Shown: positions 1 to 8,175, numbered from the stretch's first letter. The stretch: 64,000 nt of DNA from Clostridia bacterium (GCA_017613275.1 JAGAED010000016.1:17891-81890); one strand, 5' to 3'. Notes: a model not told the origin generated them from the sequence alone. A program made the numbers and translations.

Positions 1-70
1 CTTTGAATTTTTCTGTGTTTATTTCATGTAAAGTAATTCCATTTTTTATATTGATTTTTTTGTAATTCAT
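1..70 (-). CDS. M16-type peptidase-like protein (YfmF-like), 5' end only
   Basis: Only the first 23 codons lie in the window; the gene runs off the left edge. It begins MNYKKINIKNGITLHEINTE, and a GGAAG-type ribosome binding site precedes the ATG. The pattern of a short basic start, then NGITLHxI and KFK, is typical of the N-terminus of YfmF-like members of the M16 zinc peptidase family, many of which lack the zinc motif. The call rests on family resemblance of a very short piece. The catalytic region is not visible. Confidence 0.4.
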   Translation of the reverse strand, partial: MNYKKINIKNGITLHEINTEKFK

Positions 71-160
71 TTGTATATCGCTTCCTTTCTCACCTCTAAT
101 TTTCCTTAATTAGTATAATACAATTAAATACATTTATTCAAGTTTATTTATAAAATTACC

Positions 161-194
161 AAAAAAAATAGCTAAAAGTTTTTACACTTTTAGC
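161..194 (-). terminator. Intrinsic terminator of rpsU
   Basis: GCTAAAAG (171-178) pairs with CTTTTAGC (187-194). On the minus strand the hairpin is followed by a run of eight T. It lies 11 bases after the rpsU stop. Confidence 0.85.
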
Positions 195-204
195 AACTAT
201 GTAT

Positions 205-375
205 TTAGAATTTTCTTTTTCTTGCAGCCTCTGATTTCTTTTTTCTTTTAACGCTAGGCTTTTCATAATGCTCTCTTTTTCTTACTTCTTGTAGAACTTC
301 ATTTCTAGCACATTGTCTTTTAAATCTTTTTAGAGCATCTTCTATATTTCCATCTTTAACTTTTATTTCTGACAT
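205..375 (-). CDS. rpsU: 30S ribosomal protein S21
   Basis: A 56-residue, strongly basic protein starting [20 protein letters not shown] and ending AARKRKF. Length and sequence match bacterial S21, a small-subunit protein near the mRNA exit that helps initiation. The ATG has an AAGGAGGGG ribosome binding site seven bases upstream. The gene is monocistronic: it has its own promoter at 461-490 and a terminator at 161-194. Nothing is unusual in it. Confidence 0.97.
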   Translation of the reverse strand: MSEIKVKDGNIEDALKRFKRQCARNEVLQEVRKREHYEKPSVKRKKKSEAARKRKF

Positions 376-460
376 TTAATTCCCCTCCTTCCAGATATAC
401 CTTTTCTGTATACTTGGGATTTCTTCATGTTGTACATGTTTCTTTTAGTATCACTTTGAT

Positions 461-490
461 ATTATAACTTATACTAGCATAGTTTGTCAA
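461..490 (-). promoter_or_regulatory. rpsU promoter
   Basis: On the minus strand, TTGACA (485-490) and TATAAT (461-466) are separated by 18 bases. This leaves an rpsU leader of about 80 bases. Confidence 0.75.
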
Positions 491-537
491 GAGTTATTAA
501 AATATAATTAATTTTTTTGAAAAATATTTCTTTTTTC

Positions 538-566
538 TTGACTTTATTTGACAATTTTAGTATACT
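538..566 (+). promoter_or_regulatory. Promoter for the 588 membrane protein
   Basis: TTGACT (538-543) and TATACT (561-566) with a 17-base spacer, followed by the ribosome binding site AAAGGAGG at 573-580. Confidence 0.8.
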
Positions 567-587
567 TATCCCAAAGGAGGATGAACT

Positions 588-1019
588 ATGGGTATTTTAA
601 AAGAAAAAAGATATCTAGGTATGGTTGGAAACATATTAACATTAGTTGGTGTATTTTTACCATTCTGTAGTATCACAGTATCTCTATTTGGAGTATCAGC
701 TGGTGGAGCATCTTTATCTTTAATTGGTGGTGCACCATTCTATGGAATATTAGTTTTAGCAGCTTCTATTTTCGCTCTATTAGTAATATTCTCAGATAAA
801 TTAGCTGATAAAGTTCCATTTTTTGCAAAACTACAAAACCAAAAACTAGCTTTAATAGCTGCAATTGTTTCTGCAGTAGCAGTTATAATAAATGCTCTTT
901 CACTACCTGGTTCAACAGGTGGACTAGGAACAATATCTTTAGGATTTGGTTTCTGGTTAATGGTTATTGGTGTAGTAGCATCAGTTGCATATCCAATCAT
1001 CTATAAAGGTGACAAATAA
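588..1019 (+). CDS. Small four-helix membrane protein, function unknown
   Basis: A 143-residue hydrophobic protein with about four predicted membrane segments (near residues 11-35, 44-66, 84-103 and 113-136) and a short basic N-terminus and C-terminus. I do not recognise a named family beyond small Firmicute membrane proteins with Gly/Ser-rich loops. The start is well set: AAAGGAGG lies seven bases upstream and a near-consensus promoter lies before it. It is a single-gene unit closed by a bidirectional terminator shared with the convergent DUF4363 gene. Confidence 0.8.
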   Translation: MGILKEKRYLGMVGNILTLVGVFLPFCSITVSLFGVSAGGASLSLIGGAPFYGILVLAASIFALLVIFSDKLADKVPFFAKLQNQKLALIAAIVSAVAVIINALSLPGSTGGLGTISLGFGFWLMVIGVVASVAYPIIYKGDK

Positions 1020-1030
1020 GATAATAAAAA

Positions 1031-1055
1031 AATCTCGCAAAAGCGGGATTTTTTT
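1031..1055. terminator. Bidirectional intrinsic terminator
   Basis: ATCTCGC (1032-1038) pairs with GCGGGAT (1043-1049) across an AAAA loop, with A and T runs on both sides. It serves the convergent genes at 588-1019 and 1060-1449. Confidence 0.85.
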
Positions 1056-1059
1056 ATTT

Positions 1060-1449
1060 TTAAAATAGATTTTTCCAACTCAACTTATTTTTTTCTTCTA
1101 TATGTTTTAATATATATTCCGCTCTTGCCAATTCATTTAAGGCTTCACTATATTCTTCTTCTTCAATCGAAGAACGTAATCCTGTAAGCTCTGTTTCAAC
1201 TTTTTCCAATTCATTATGTTCAACAAAAAACGCCATTACAATATACTTTTTATCCCAATTTTCATGTATTTCATCTATCTTTTCTTTTACATTTTGCTGT
1301 TTAATATTTTCTCCAGATATAATTTTTCTCAATTCGTCAAGTTCTTGTGTAGTTGTCCCTACTGCCCATTTGCTATATTTTTGTATTATAAAATTACCTA
1401 CAAAAATCAAAACAATAGTTATTCCAACTATAACTGCTTCTTTTTTCAT
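1060..1449 (-). CDS. DUF4363 family protein
   Basis: A 129-residue protein with one N-terminal membrane helix (about residues 4-24) and then a charged, helical region of roughly 100 residues. The sequence and the immediate upstream partner (a DUF421/YetF protein 11 bases away on the same strand) match the DUF4363 family, which usually accompanies DUF421 in Clostridia. The helical part probably lies outside the membrane. Its role is unknown; a partner function for the DUF421 protein is inferred from the pairing. Confidence 0.75.
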   Translation of the reverse strand: MKKEAVIVGITIVLIFVGNFIIQKYSKWAVGTTTQELDELRKIISGENIKQQNVKEKIDEIHENWDKKYIVMAFFVEHNELEKVETELTGLRSSIEEEEYSEALNELARAEYILKHIEEKNKLSWKNLF

Positions 1450-1460
1450 TTTTTCACCGC

Positions 1461-2138
1461 CTATTTTGATTTTTCTTTCTTTTGCGCAAATATTGTACCA
1501 CTTCCATCTATTGTCGCAACTAATGTTTCTTCTGGTTTCATATTAAAATTTTTTAATTCTTCTTTTAGCCATTCATAATTTTTTCCCAAAATTTTTAAAT
1601 TTTGATACATAACCTGTCCATCTATTACAAGGTCATATGCCATCCCCTCATACTGGGGAACTATTCCAAAATCTTCTGGTGTTGTTCCCCTTTTTTCGGG
1701 TTTTAATATAACAGAAATTTCCCCACTAGTTTCTAATATTGCATATTCTACATCAGTTAAATTCATTACATCTTTCCCACGTAGTCGTTCTTCCAACTCA
1801 TTTATAGTAAATTTTTCTCTAATAAGGGCTTGTTCATCAATTTTCCCTCTGCTTATAAGAATCCTTGGCTTACCGCAAAGCACTTCACGGGCTTTTAAGC
1901 TTTTCATATTTATTGCTGATATTATTAAATGCATTACCAGTAATCCCAATATTGGTATAATTCCATTTGTTATAGGAGTTCCAATATCTGACATTGGAGT
2001 TGATGCAAGGTCTGCTATCATAATTGATATTACAAGCTCAAATGGTTGTAATTGTCCAATTTCTCTTTTTCCCATAAATCTTACTACAATTAAAACTATT
2101 ATGTATAAAACTACAGCTCTAAAAAAAGTAATTAGCAT
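1461..2138 (-). CDS. DUF421 (YetF-like) membrane protein
   Basis: A 225-residue protein with three N-terminal membrane segments (about residues 5-25, 37-55 and 60-80), then a soluble domain of about 140 residues. MGKREIGQLQPFELVI after the first helix is the hallmark of the DUF421/YetF family. B. subtilis relatives are linked to spore or envelope phenotypes, but the biochemical function is not established. It is first in a two-gene unit with DUF4363. The ATG is preceded by AAGGAG. Confidence 0.9.
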   Translation of the reverse strand: MLITFFRAVVLYIIVLIVVRFMGKREIGQLQPFELVISIMIADLASTPMSDIGTPITNGIIPILGLLVMHLIISAINMKSLKAREVLCGKPRILISRGKIDEQALIREKFTINELEERLRGKDVMNLTDVEYAILETSGEISVILKPEKRGTTPEDFGIVPQYEGMAYDLVIDGQVMYQNLKILGKNYEWLKEELKNFNMKPEETLVATIDGSGTIFAQKKEKSK

Positions 2139-2314
2139 TTTATTTCTCCTTGTTTAACAGTTTAAAAATATTTTTTACAAATCAAATTAAAAATATGCAA
2201 ATTATTTTGAATAAATAAAATAAATTTGTAAATAATATTTTTAGAAAGTTACCTTGATTGACTTAATTTTGCTACAGTTTTTGGGTAACAATTTTACTTA
2301 AGGAGGTTAGACTT

Positions 2315-2686
2315 ATGGCAAATTCACAATCTAGAAGTTCATCTGGTACTTCTACTGCATGGCAAATAATAGGTAGATTAATAGGTTCAGCAGTTGTTTT
2401 AGCTATCACAGCTTTCTTTACTCCAGGTTTTTCTATAGATAATATCTGGTCTTTAATTATAGCTGCTGTTGTATTAAGTGTTATGGATTATCTTATTATA
2501 AAATTCACTGGGTTAGATGCAAGTCCTTTTGGTAAAGGCTTTGTTGGTTTTGCCCTTGCTGCCATAACATTATATGTAACTCAATTCTTTGTAGCTGGTT
2601 ACTCAATTTCTTGGATGGCTGCAATTATTGGTGCTTTAATCTACGGTGTTGTTGATTACTTTTTACCTGGAAATCAACAAATGTAA
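2315..2686 (+). CDS. Phage holin family IV-like membrane protein
   Basis: A 123-residue membrane protein with about four hydrophobic segments (residues 15-38, 44-62, 77-96 and 99-116) and a polar Ser/Thr-rich N-terminus. The pattern fits the four-TM superfamily IV holin-like proteins (PF04020), which are common chromosomal genes and need not be phage holins. No phage genes surround it. An AAGGAGG site lies before the ATG, and a bidirectional terminator follows. Confidence 0.75.
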   Translation: MANSQSRSSSGTSTAWQIIGRLIGSAVVLAITAFFTPGFSIDNIWSLIIAAVVLSVMDYLIIKFTGLDASPFGKGFVGFALAAITLYVTQFFVAGYSISWMAAIIGALIYGVVDYFLPGNQQM

Positions 2687-2698
2687 TTTAAACAAAAA

Positions 2699-2725
2699 AA
2701 TTCTGCCTGACTAGGCAGAATTTTT
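2699..2725. terminator. Bidirectional intrinsic terminator
   Basis: ATTCTGCC (2700-2707) pairs with GGCAGAAT (2714-2721) with A and T runs on the two sides. It separates the convergent holin-like gene and plsC. Confidence 0.88.
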
Positions 2726-3320
2726 ATTTTGCTAATTCAATAATATTATCCATAATTTCCTTTGTTACTTTATCTAATATATCCTTATCTTTATTTCCTT
2801 TTAATTCACTATAATCAAGTGGTTTTCCATATGTAATTGTTACTTTTCTATTACCTTTTTCTCCACCTTTAATTCCACATGGTACAACTTTAGCTCCACT
2901 TCTTACGGCAAAAAATGCAACACCATCTTTTGCTTTTTCTCCTTTTTCTAAACCATTTCTAGTTCCTTCTGGGAACAGTGCTATACACTTATCTTCTTTT
3001 AATGTCTTTAAAGATTCTTTTAATGGCCCAACATCTTTATCGTTTCTTTTAACAGTTATTGCATCAAATGTCCAAATTAGGAATTTCAAAAATGTGTTAT
3101 CTTTAAGTTCTTCTTTAGCAATAAATCTCATATCTCTTTTAGCTGTTGCCACTATTAAAGGTGGGTCTAAATATGATCTGTGGTTTCCAGCAAATATTAC
3201 TGCACCTTCTTTGGGAACATTTTCTAAACCTTTTATTTCCGCTCTATAATAAATTTTGCACCAAATATAAATTGCTCCTCTAACTATAAATTTTACAATC
3301 CTTTTAAAAAACTTTTTCAT
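2724..3320 (-). CDS. plsC: 1-acyl-sn-glycerol-3-phosphate acyltransferase
   Basis: A 198-residue member of the PlsC family, which transfers an acyl chain to lysophosphatidic acid to make phosphatidic acid at the membrane. The catalytic NHRSYLDPP (NHx4D) lies near residue 47 and the substrate motif FPEGTRN near residue 116. A hydrophobic N-terminal stretch (residues 9-24) fits membrane association. Its start codon overlaps the cmk stop as TAATG, so the two are translationally coupled. Confidence 0.93.
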   Translation of the reverse strand: MKKFFKRIVKFIVRGAIYIWCKIYYRAEIKGLENVPKEGAVIFAGNHRSYLDPPLIVATAKRDMRFIAKEELKDNTFLKFLIWTFDAITVKRNDKDVGPLKESLKTLKEDKCIALFPEGTRNGLEKGEKAKDGVAFFAVRSGAKVVPCGIKGGEKGNRKVTITYGKPLDYSELKGNKDKDILDKVTKEIMDNIIELAK

Positions 3321-3994
3321 TAACCTTCAAATCCTTTTTCTTTAATAATTTCTATAATTTTTTCTACAACTTGTTCAATTGTAAGATGAGTAGAATCCAA
3401 ATAAATTGCATCTTCAGCTTGTTTTAATGCTCCCATCTCTTTATTTTTATCTATTTCATCTCTCATTTTTATATTTTTAAGAATTTCTTCATAATCCATT
3501 TCTATACCAGCTTCTTGATTTTGTTTAAATCTTCTATTAGCTCTTTCTTCTGCACTGGCATCTAAATAAATTTTTACATCAGCATTAGGAAATACATAAG
3601 TTCCGATATCTCTCCCTTCCATTATTACGTTTTTTCCTTCTGCTAATCTTCTTTGCAAATCAACCATTTTTAATCTTACTTCTATAATACTTGAAACTTG
3701 AGCCACAATTTGACTTACTTCTTTACTTCTTATTTTTGTTGTAACATCATTACCATTCAAAAATACCTTTTTTCCTTCATCTGTGTTTACGAATTCAATT
3801 TCAATATCATCAAGAATTGATACTATTTTTTCTTTTTCATCCAATAAAATATGTTGATTCAATGTTTCCAATGCCACACATCTATATGTAGCTCCTGTAT
3901 CTATATTTATTAAATTTAATTTGTCTCCTACAAGTTTTGTAACTGTTCCTTTTCCACTGCCTGCTGGTCCATCTATTGCTACTACGAATGACAT
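3320..3994 (-). CDS. cmk: Cytidylate kinase
   Basis: A 224-residue protein of normal family length. It phosphorylates CMP and dCMP with ATP in pyrimidine nucleotide synthesis. The P-loop GPAGSGKGT is at residues 9-17, and the CMP-binding region includes IDTGATYR, MEGRDIG and DASAEERANRR. The order cmk-plsC is common in Firmicutes. It overlaps plsC by one base and begins directly after the 3995-4927 gene. Confidence 0.97.
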   Translation of the reverse strand: MSFVVAIDGPAGSGKGTVTKLVGDKLNLINIDTGATYRCVALETLNQHILLDEKEKIVSILDDIEIEFVNTDEGKKVFLNGNDVTTKIRSKEVSQIVAQVSSIIEVRLKMVDLQRRLAEGKNVIMEGRDIGTYVFPNADVKIYLDASAEERANRRFKQNQEAGIEMDYEEILKNIKMRDEIDKNKEMGALKQAEDAIYLDSTHLTIEQVVEKIIEIIKEKGFEG

Positions 3995-4927
3995 CTAATT
4001 TTCCTCCCTTTTTTCTGGTATAAATAAGCTTTTTGCAACTACTTCTAATCTTTCTACATTCATTGCAGTAAGTTTTTCAATTTCTTTTTTTGCTTTATCT
4101 TTAAATGTATTTAATCCTTCAACAACATTAAATCCATATACTATTTCCACTTCCATATATACATTAACACCTTCTCCAAGGTTATTTACTCTCATTTTTA
4201 TGACTCTATGTATTGCAGGTGTATTATTAGCCAAATAATCTAAGATTTGTCTAAATACTGCATCTGAAATTGTGAAATTTCCTAGATAACTAAATGTTGG
4301 TCTTATAATAGATTTTTCTGAAATATATGGTTTTTGGCCTTTTCCTTTTGATTTGAATATTTGTAATGGGTCTAATAGATATCCAGAAAATTGCTTTTTG
4401 ATTTCAAATGTTGGAACTGGTATAACGTGTTTTCCTTCTGTTACTCTTATTTTTCTTGCTGTTTTCATTTCTTGTTCTGTTGCAACATCTGTAATATATA
4501 TTCTTTCTGAAATTGCTGGCAATCCTAAATTTGCAGCAATTTTATCAACCATTCCATCTGATGTCCCAAGAAGCAATATACTTTGTGGTTTATATTTTTT
4601 AAATGCTTTCATAATAGCTTGCTTTTCTTCGTCTGAATAAAACAAAGCATGTTTAACAGTTTCTATCTTAGTAGGTGCCTTCTTAGCTGATTCTCCAGCT
4701 ATAACCTGATTATTATATACCAAAAGTCCATCATCAATAATGAACTCTATATTTCTTTCACTTGCTACCATTTGTGCTCTATAACTTTTACCTGTTCCTG
4801 AAGGTCCAACAAAAGAATATACCTTAACTTTATTGGGTTGAAAAGGCATTTTTTCTTTTAAATCTCTTATTATTGCATTGTCTTTTGGGAATTTTTCTTT
4901 TAAATCTTTTAATAACATTTTTTTCAC
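3995..4927 (-). CDS. P-loop ATPase fused to an Asp23/Gls24-like domain
   Basis: A 310-residue protein. The P-loop GPSGTGKS is at about residues 41-48, with an acidic IIDDGLLVY segment near residue 66. The last 90 residues (ISDAVFRQILDYLANNTPAI onward) have the heptad and beta pattern of Asp23/Gls24 envelope-stress proteins. Nucleotide binding is supported by the motif, but the reaction and substrate are unknown. It is the first gene of an apparent operon with cmk and plsC. The fusion of an ATPase to an envelope-stress domain suggests a membrane-linked role, which is inference. Confidence 0.75.
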   Translation of the reverse strand: MKKMLLKDLKEKFPKDNAIIRDLKEKMPFQPNKVKVYSFVGPSGTGKSYRAQMVASERNIEFIIDDGLLVYNNQVIAGESAKKAPTKIETVKHALFYSDEEKQAIMKAFKKYKPQSILLLGTSDGMVDKIAANLGLPAISERIYITDVATEQEMKTARKIRVTEGKHVIPVPTFEIKKQFSGYLLDPLQIFKSKGKGQKPYISEKSIIRPTFSYLGNFTISDAVFRQILDYLANNTPAIHRVIKMRVNNLGEGVNVYMEVEIVYGFNVVEGLNTFKDKAKKEIEKLTAMNVERLEVVAKSLFIPEKREEN

Positions 4928-4988
4928 CTAATTTCTCTTCTTATATTTTACTATAATTAAATGTTTTTTGCAATATTTAAGAAGAAAA

Positions 4989-5012
4989 ATAGGTAAGCAA
5001 CTGCCTACCTAT
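4989..5012 (-). terminator. Probable terminator of the DUF378 gene
   Basis: ATAGGTA (4989-4995) pairs with TACCTAT (5006-5012). The right arm overlaps the DUF378 stop codon, and the minus strand then reads TTTTTC. Confidence 0.6.
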
Positions 5013-5196
5013 CCATAAATAAAAATTTAATACACCATATTCCTGAAATACCAACAAGAGTATAAACTATTCTACTTAATGCTGTTCCTATTCCAAATAA
5101 AGTATCAACTAAGTTAAATCCAAATAAGCCAATTAGTCCCCAATTTAATGCCCCTATTATAACAAGGATTAATGCAATTATATCTATTGCTTTCAT
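5005..5196 (-). CDS. DUF378 family small membrane protein
   Basis: A 63-residue protein starting MKAIDIIALILVIIGALNWG, with two membrane helices. The GALNWGLIGLF motif and size are diagnostic of DUF378, of unknown function. An ATG three codons upstream (5205) directly abuts the GGAAAGGA ribosome binding site, so the ATG at 5196, with nine bases of spacing, is the better start. It ends in TAG, one of the cases showing that TAG is a normal stop here. Confidence 0.85.
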   Translation of the reverse strand: MKAIDIIALILVIIGALNWGLIGLFGFNLVDTLFGIGTALSRIVYTLVGISGIWCIKFLFMDR

Positions 5197-5317
5197 ATTT
5201 TTCATTCCTTTCCAAAATTATATATATCTATATTATATTTCGCTTTTTTAAAATTATTCATATTTTTTAATTTTTTTAAATTTTCTAATACTTTTTTAAA
5301 AAATTATTCAAAAAGTG

Positions 5318-5346
5318 TTGACAAGAACACAAAAATAGTTTATACT
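5318..5346 (+). promoter_or_regulatory. Strong promoter of the tRNA pair
   Basis: TTGACA (5318-5323) and TATACT (5341-5346) separated by exactly 17 bases, 23 bases before the first tRNA. This is near-consensus, as expected for stable RNA. Confidence 0.9.
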
Positions 5347-5369
5347 TTATCTTGCGTTAAGCAATTGAT

Positions 5370-5446
5370 GCTCCCTTAGCTCAGTTGGTCAGAGCAACCG
5401 GCTCATAACCGGTGGGTCCAAGGTTCGAATCCTTGAGGGAGCACCA
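5370..5446 (+). tRNA. tRNA with CAU anticodon (elongator Met, possibly Ile2)
   Basis: A 77-base cloverleaf with an encoded CCA. The acceptor stem is GCTCCCT/AGGGAGC, the D stem GCTC/GAGC, the anticodon stem ACCGG/CCGGT with loop CTCATAA, and the T arm CAAGG-TTCGAAT-CCTTG. The anticodon stem lacks the three G-C pairs of an initiator, so it is an elongator tRNA-Met or an Ile tRNA whose C34 is converted to lysidine. Sequence alone does not separate these two. Confidence 0.95.
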
Positions 5447-5455
5447 TTTCTATAT

Positions 5456-5541
5456 GGGCAGTTGGGTGAGTGGCTAAAACCGCCAGACTGTAAATCTGGT
5501 CTCATTTGAGTTCCTTGGTTCGAATCCAAGACTGCCCACCA
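5456..5541 (+). tRNA. tRNA-Tyr (GUA)
   Basis: An 86-base class II tRNA with a long variable arm and an encoded CCA. The acceptor stem is GGGCAGT/ACTGCCC, the anticodon stem CCAGA/TCTGG with loop CTGTAAA (GTA), and the T loop TTCGAAT. It lies nine bases after the CAU tRNA and is cotranscribed with it. Confidence 0.96.
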
Positions 5542-5570
5542 AAAAAGCAAGTTATAAAACTTGCTTTTTT
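5541..5570 (+). terminator. Terminator of the tRNA operon
   Basis: GCAAGTT (5547-5553) pairs with AACTTGC (5558-5564) across ATAA, with an A run before and six T after. Confidence 0.88.
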
Positions 5571-5589
5571 ATTTTCATTTAAATTAGTA

Positions 5590-5859
5590 TTATATATAAT
5601 AAAACTCCTCTAATAAATTCATATCCTCACTTGTTTTTTCAAGAAAAGCCCCATTATACTTATTATTAAGATTTTCATATTTATTTACAAACTCATTATA
5701 ATCAAAAGCAAATAAATCTAAGTAATCTGTAACTATATCTTCAATAAAATTACATTTTTGATTTGCTAGAAATATTAATATTTTTTGAGCATTTTCTCTT
5801 TCCATATTATCAATCATATTTTTTTCAAATTTTGATTTTATTTCCTTTACATCTATCAT
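5590..5859 (-). CDS. Hypothetical protein downstream of the repeat protein
   Basis: An 89-residue acidic, helical-looking protein with no membrane segment and no motif I recognise. Its ATG overlaps the stop of the repeat protein gene by four bases (ATGA), so the two are translationally coupled and probably act together. It could be a partner or chaperone of the repeat protein; nothing in the sequence tests this. Confidence 0.65.
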   Translation of the reverse strand: MIDVKEIKSKFEKNMIDNMERENAQKILIFLANQKCNFIEDIVTDYLDLFAFDYNEFVNKYENLNNKYNGAFLEKTSEDMNLLEEFYYI

Positions 5860-7106
5860 CTATCTGCTCCTTCCATTTCTATTACTATTTCTTTTATATC
5901 AATATTATACTTTTCTTTTAATTGTGCATTACTTGAATTTAAAATATTATTTAATCTTTGTTTTCTAGAAGAATTTTCTACTACTAAGTCAATATTATTT
6001 TTTAATAAGTATTTTATTAGAATTTCTAATTCTCTTGCATTTCTCCTCAAGCATCTATTTGTAATATATTCACTTACTTTATATTTTTCTAATAATCTAA
6101 TACCATCTTTTATATTATTAGTGCTAATTGAAAATATAGAAGGTACTAATAAGTGAATATATCTTGAATCATTCCAATATTCTAAATACAATTTTTCTTT
6201 TATAGTTTTTTCACTATTTTTCCATATATTAGGAGTTAATAATCCTCGAAACTTCTTGTCATTCCATTCTGGCATTTTTAATATTTTCTTTACTTCATTT
6301 GCATTCCCCTTCCATATAGTTGAAGTTAATAATCCTTGAAACTTCTTATCATCCCATTCTGGCATTTCTAGTATTTCTTTTACTTCATTTGCATTACTTT
6401 GCCATATAGATGAAGTTAATAATCCTTGAAACTTCTTATCATCCCATTCTGGCATTTTCAATATTTTCTTTACTTTTTTTACACTGCTGTTCCATATAGT
6501 TGAAGTTAATAATCCTTGAAATCTCTCGTTTTCCCACTCTGGCATTTCTAGTATTTCTTTTACTTCATTAGCTCTACTGCTCCATATAGTTGAAGTTAAT
6601 AATCCTTGAAACTTCTCGTCTTCCCACTCTGGCATTTCTAGTATTTCTTTTACTTCATTTGCATTACTATTCCATATATTTGAAGTTAATAATCTTTGAA
6701 ACTTCTCATCCCTCCATTCAGGCATTTTCAATATTTTCTTTACTTCATTAGTATTACTATTCCATATATTTGAAGTTAGTAATCCTTGAAACTTCTCGTC
6801 TTTCCACTCTTGCATTTCTAGTATTTCCTTTATTCCATTTGCATTACTGCTCCATATAGTTGAAGTTAATAATCCTTGAAACTTCTCCTCTTTCCATTCC
6901 GGCATTTTCAATATTTTCTTTACTTCATTTGCGTTGCTATTCCATATATTTGAAGTTAGTAATCCCTGAAATTTCTTATCCTCCCATTCCGGCCTTCCTA
7001 ATATTTTCCTTACCTCATTATAACTTTTACTCCATAAACACTCACAAATTAAATCAGGTCTATTTTTTAACAATTTTAATATTATCTTCTTTTCTTCTAT
7101 TTTCAT
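5856..7106 (-). CDS. Tandem 30-residue repeat protein (PEW repeats)
   Basis: A 416-residue protein in which about ten copies of a 30-residue unit fill residues 38-337. Each unit reads roughly MPEWxDEKFQGLLTS then IWNSNANEVKEIL. The last unit is degenerate (LEYW). The repeats look like helical-hairpin solenoid units, suggesting a protein-binding scaffold. The 80-residue C-terminus is non-repetitive. I know of similar repeat proteins in Firmicutes but no established function. No signal peptide or TM segment is seen, so it is probably cytoplasmic. The units are nearly identical at the DNA level, so copy number may vary between strains. Confidence 0.8.
   Translation of the reverse strand: MKIEEKKIILKLLKNRPDLICECLWSKSYNEVRKILGRPEWEDKKFQGLLTSNIWNSNANEVKKILKMPEWKEEKFQGLLTSTIWSSNANGIKEILEMQEWKDEKFQGLLTSNIWNSNTNEVKKILKMPEWRDEKFQRLLTSNIWNSNANEVKEILEMPEWEDEKFQGLLTSTIWSSRANEVKEILEMPEWENERFQGLLTSTIWNSSVKKVKKILKMPEWDDKKFQGLLTSSIWQSNANEVKEILEMPEWDDKKFQGLLTSTIWKGNANEVKKILKMPEWNDKKFRGLLTPNIWKNSEKTIKEKLYLEYWNDSRYIHLLVPSIFSISTNNIKDGIRLLEKYKVSEYITNRCLRRNARELEILIKYLLKNNIDLVVENSSRKQRLNNILNSSNAQLKEKYNIDIKEIVIEMEGADR
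6096..6995 (-). repeat. Ten tandem 90-bp coding repeats
   Basis: An in-frame 90-bp unit repeated about ten times inside the 5856-7106 gene. Units alternate in part between KKILKMPEW and KEILEMPEW versions, which points to duplication of unit pairs. The flanking gene sequence is not repeated. Confidence 0.9.
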
Positions 7107-7216
7107 TTTCGCATCTCCGTTCTTTACATAATATTTTACTATAAATTCAAATAAATTTCAATGTAAAACTTAAAGAAATTATATTAAGTAGATATAGACC
7201 TAGTTTTTTTACCCAA

Positions 7217-7272
7217 AATTAAAAAGTTGAGGTTGAAAACGTTAAAAGTTTTCAACCTCAACTTTTTAATTT
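7217..7272 (-). terminator. Very long perfect terminator hairpin
   Basis: AAAAAGTTGAGGTTGAAAAC (7221-7240) pairs perfectly with 7248-7267 across a 7-base loop, and flanking A/T bases extend the stem. The right arm covers the stop codon of the 7266-8087 gene. Confidence 0.85.
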
Positions 7273-8087
7273 TGTTCTTGATTTCCTTCTGGTAATGCAT
7301 TAGGAACATCTAATCTTAGTTTGATCTTAGAAACATATCTGATTGCTCTAACAAATTTACTATTTTTAAATCTTTGCCATAATGTTGGTTTAACCTCAAA
7401 TGTTGTTTCTTGAACATATTGCTCAGCTTGAACTTGTTCTTGAGTAACTTGTGTTTCTTCTTCTACTGGTGTTGGAATAGATTTTAATGCATCTGCAACT
7501 TCAATTCCAATATAGCTTAAAGCTTTTGATCTATCTTCAATTCTTTCCATATCTATTTCGATATGTAAGTTTGATTCAAGGTTATTAACTCTAGCATTTA
7601 ATAATTTCATTGCATCTTTATATTCATCAGATTCTTTATCTTTGCATTTTCCAACTATATTTAAAGTTTCTATAATATCCTCAGGCATTTTTCCTTCAAA
7701 GTTTTTAACTTCTTCTTTCCAGCCTTTTTCTTGTGCATCTACAACTTCAATTAGACCTTTTAAATCTCCAGATAATCCTATATTTTGTTCTCTTTGTCTA
7801 ATTAATTCTTCAATTTGTTTTGTGTTTTCTTCAAATTGATTTGTTGCATACTCAACAAGCCCGTAAGCAGCTTTATATACACTTGCAGGAAAATTGTTTT
7901 TCTTTGGATATTCTATTAAATATGCTTTTATTGATTCTATCATATCTTTAAAATATGTATCTTCATCTAATTGTACAATTTGCTTTTTACTATTAGGGTT
8001 TATTAACTTTTGTACCTTTTCTATGTTTGATAATATTTTTTCTTCCGTGATAACCATTCTCACGTTTACTATGCCAGATCTAGACAT
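7266..8087 (-). CDS. Hypothetical soluble protein, coiled-coil-rich
   Basis: A 273-residue protein without membrane segments. The first 180 residues are charged and helical, a Glu/Gln/Thr-rich linker follows (about residues 205-230), and the C-terminus is basic (LWQRFKNSKFVRAIRYVSKI). I do not recognise a family. The ATG has AAGGAGGG eight bases upstream and a good extended -10 promoter at 8147-8175, so this is a real single-gene unit. Confidence 0.7.
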   Translation of the reverse strand: MSRSGIVNVRMVITEEKILSNIEKVQKLINPNSKKQIVQLDEDTYFKDMIESIKAYLIEYPKKNNFPASVYKAAYGLVEYATNQFEENTKQIEELIRQREQNIGLSGDLKGLIEVVDAQEKGWKEEVKNFEGKMPEDIIETLNIVGKCKDKESDEYKDAMKLLNARVNNLESNLHIEIDMERIEDRSKALSYIGIEVADALKSIPTPVEEETQVTQEQVQAEQYVQETTFEVKPTLWQRFKNSKFVRAIRYVSKIKLRLDVPNALPEGNQEQN

Positions 8088-8146
8088 GTAAACTTCCCTC
8101 CTTTTTACTTACGCGTATTCGCCTTTGATGACTGTCTACATTTATC

Positions 8147-8175
8147 ATTATACATAAAACTACAATAAAATACAA
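8147..8175 (-). promoter_or_regulatory. Promoter of the 7266-8087 gene
   Basis: On the minus strand TTGTAT (8170-8175) and TATAAT (8147-8152) lie 17 bases apart, with a TG extension before the -10. Confidence 0.75.

Noticed and set aside
2315..2686. Holin-like gene as evidence of a prophage
   Set aside because: It stands alone between housekeeping genes, and PF04020-type proteins are common on bacterial chromosomes.
5950..7000. Regular 90-bp repeats resembling a CRISPR array
   Set aside because: The whole unit is repeated with no unique spacers, it is in frame and codes for 30 residues, and no cas genes are near.
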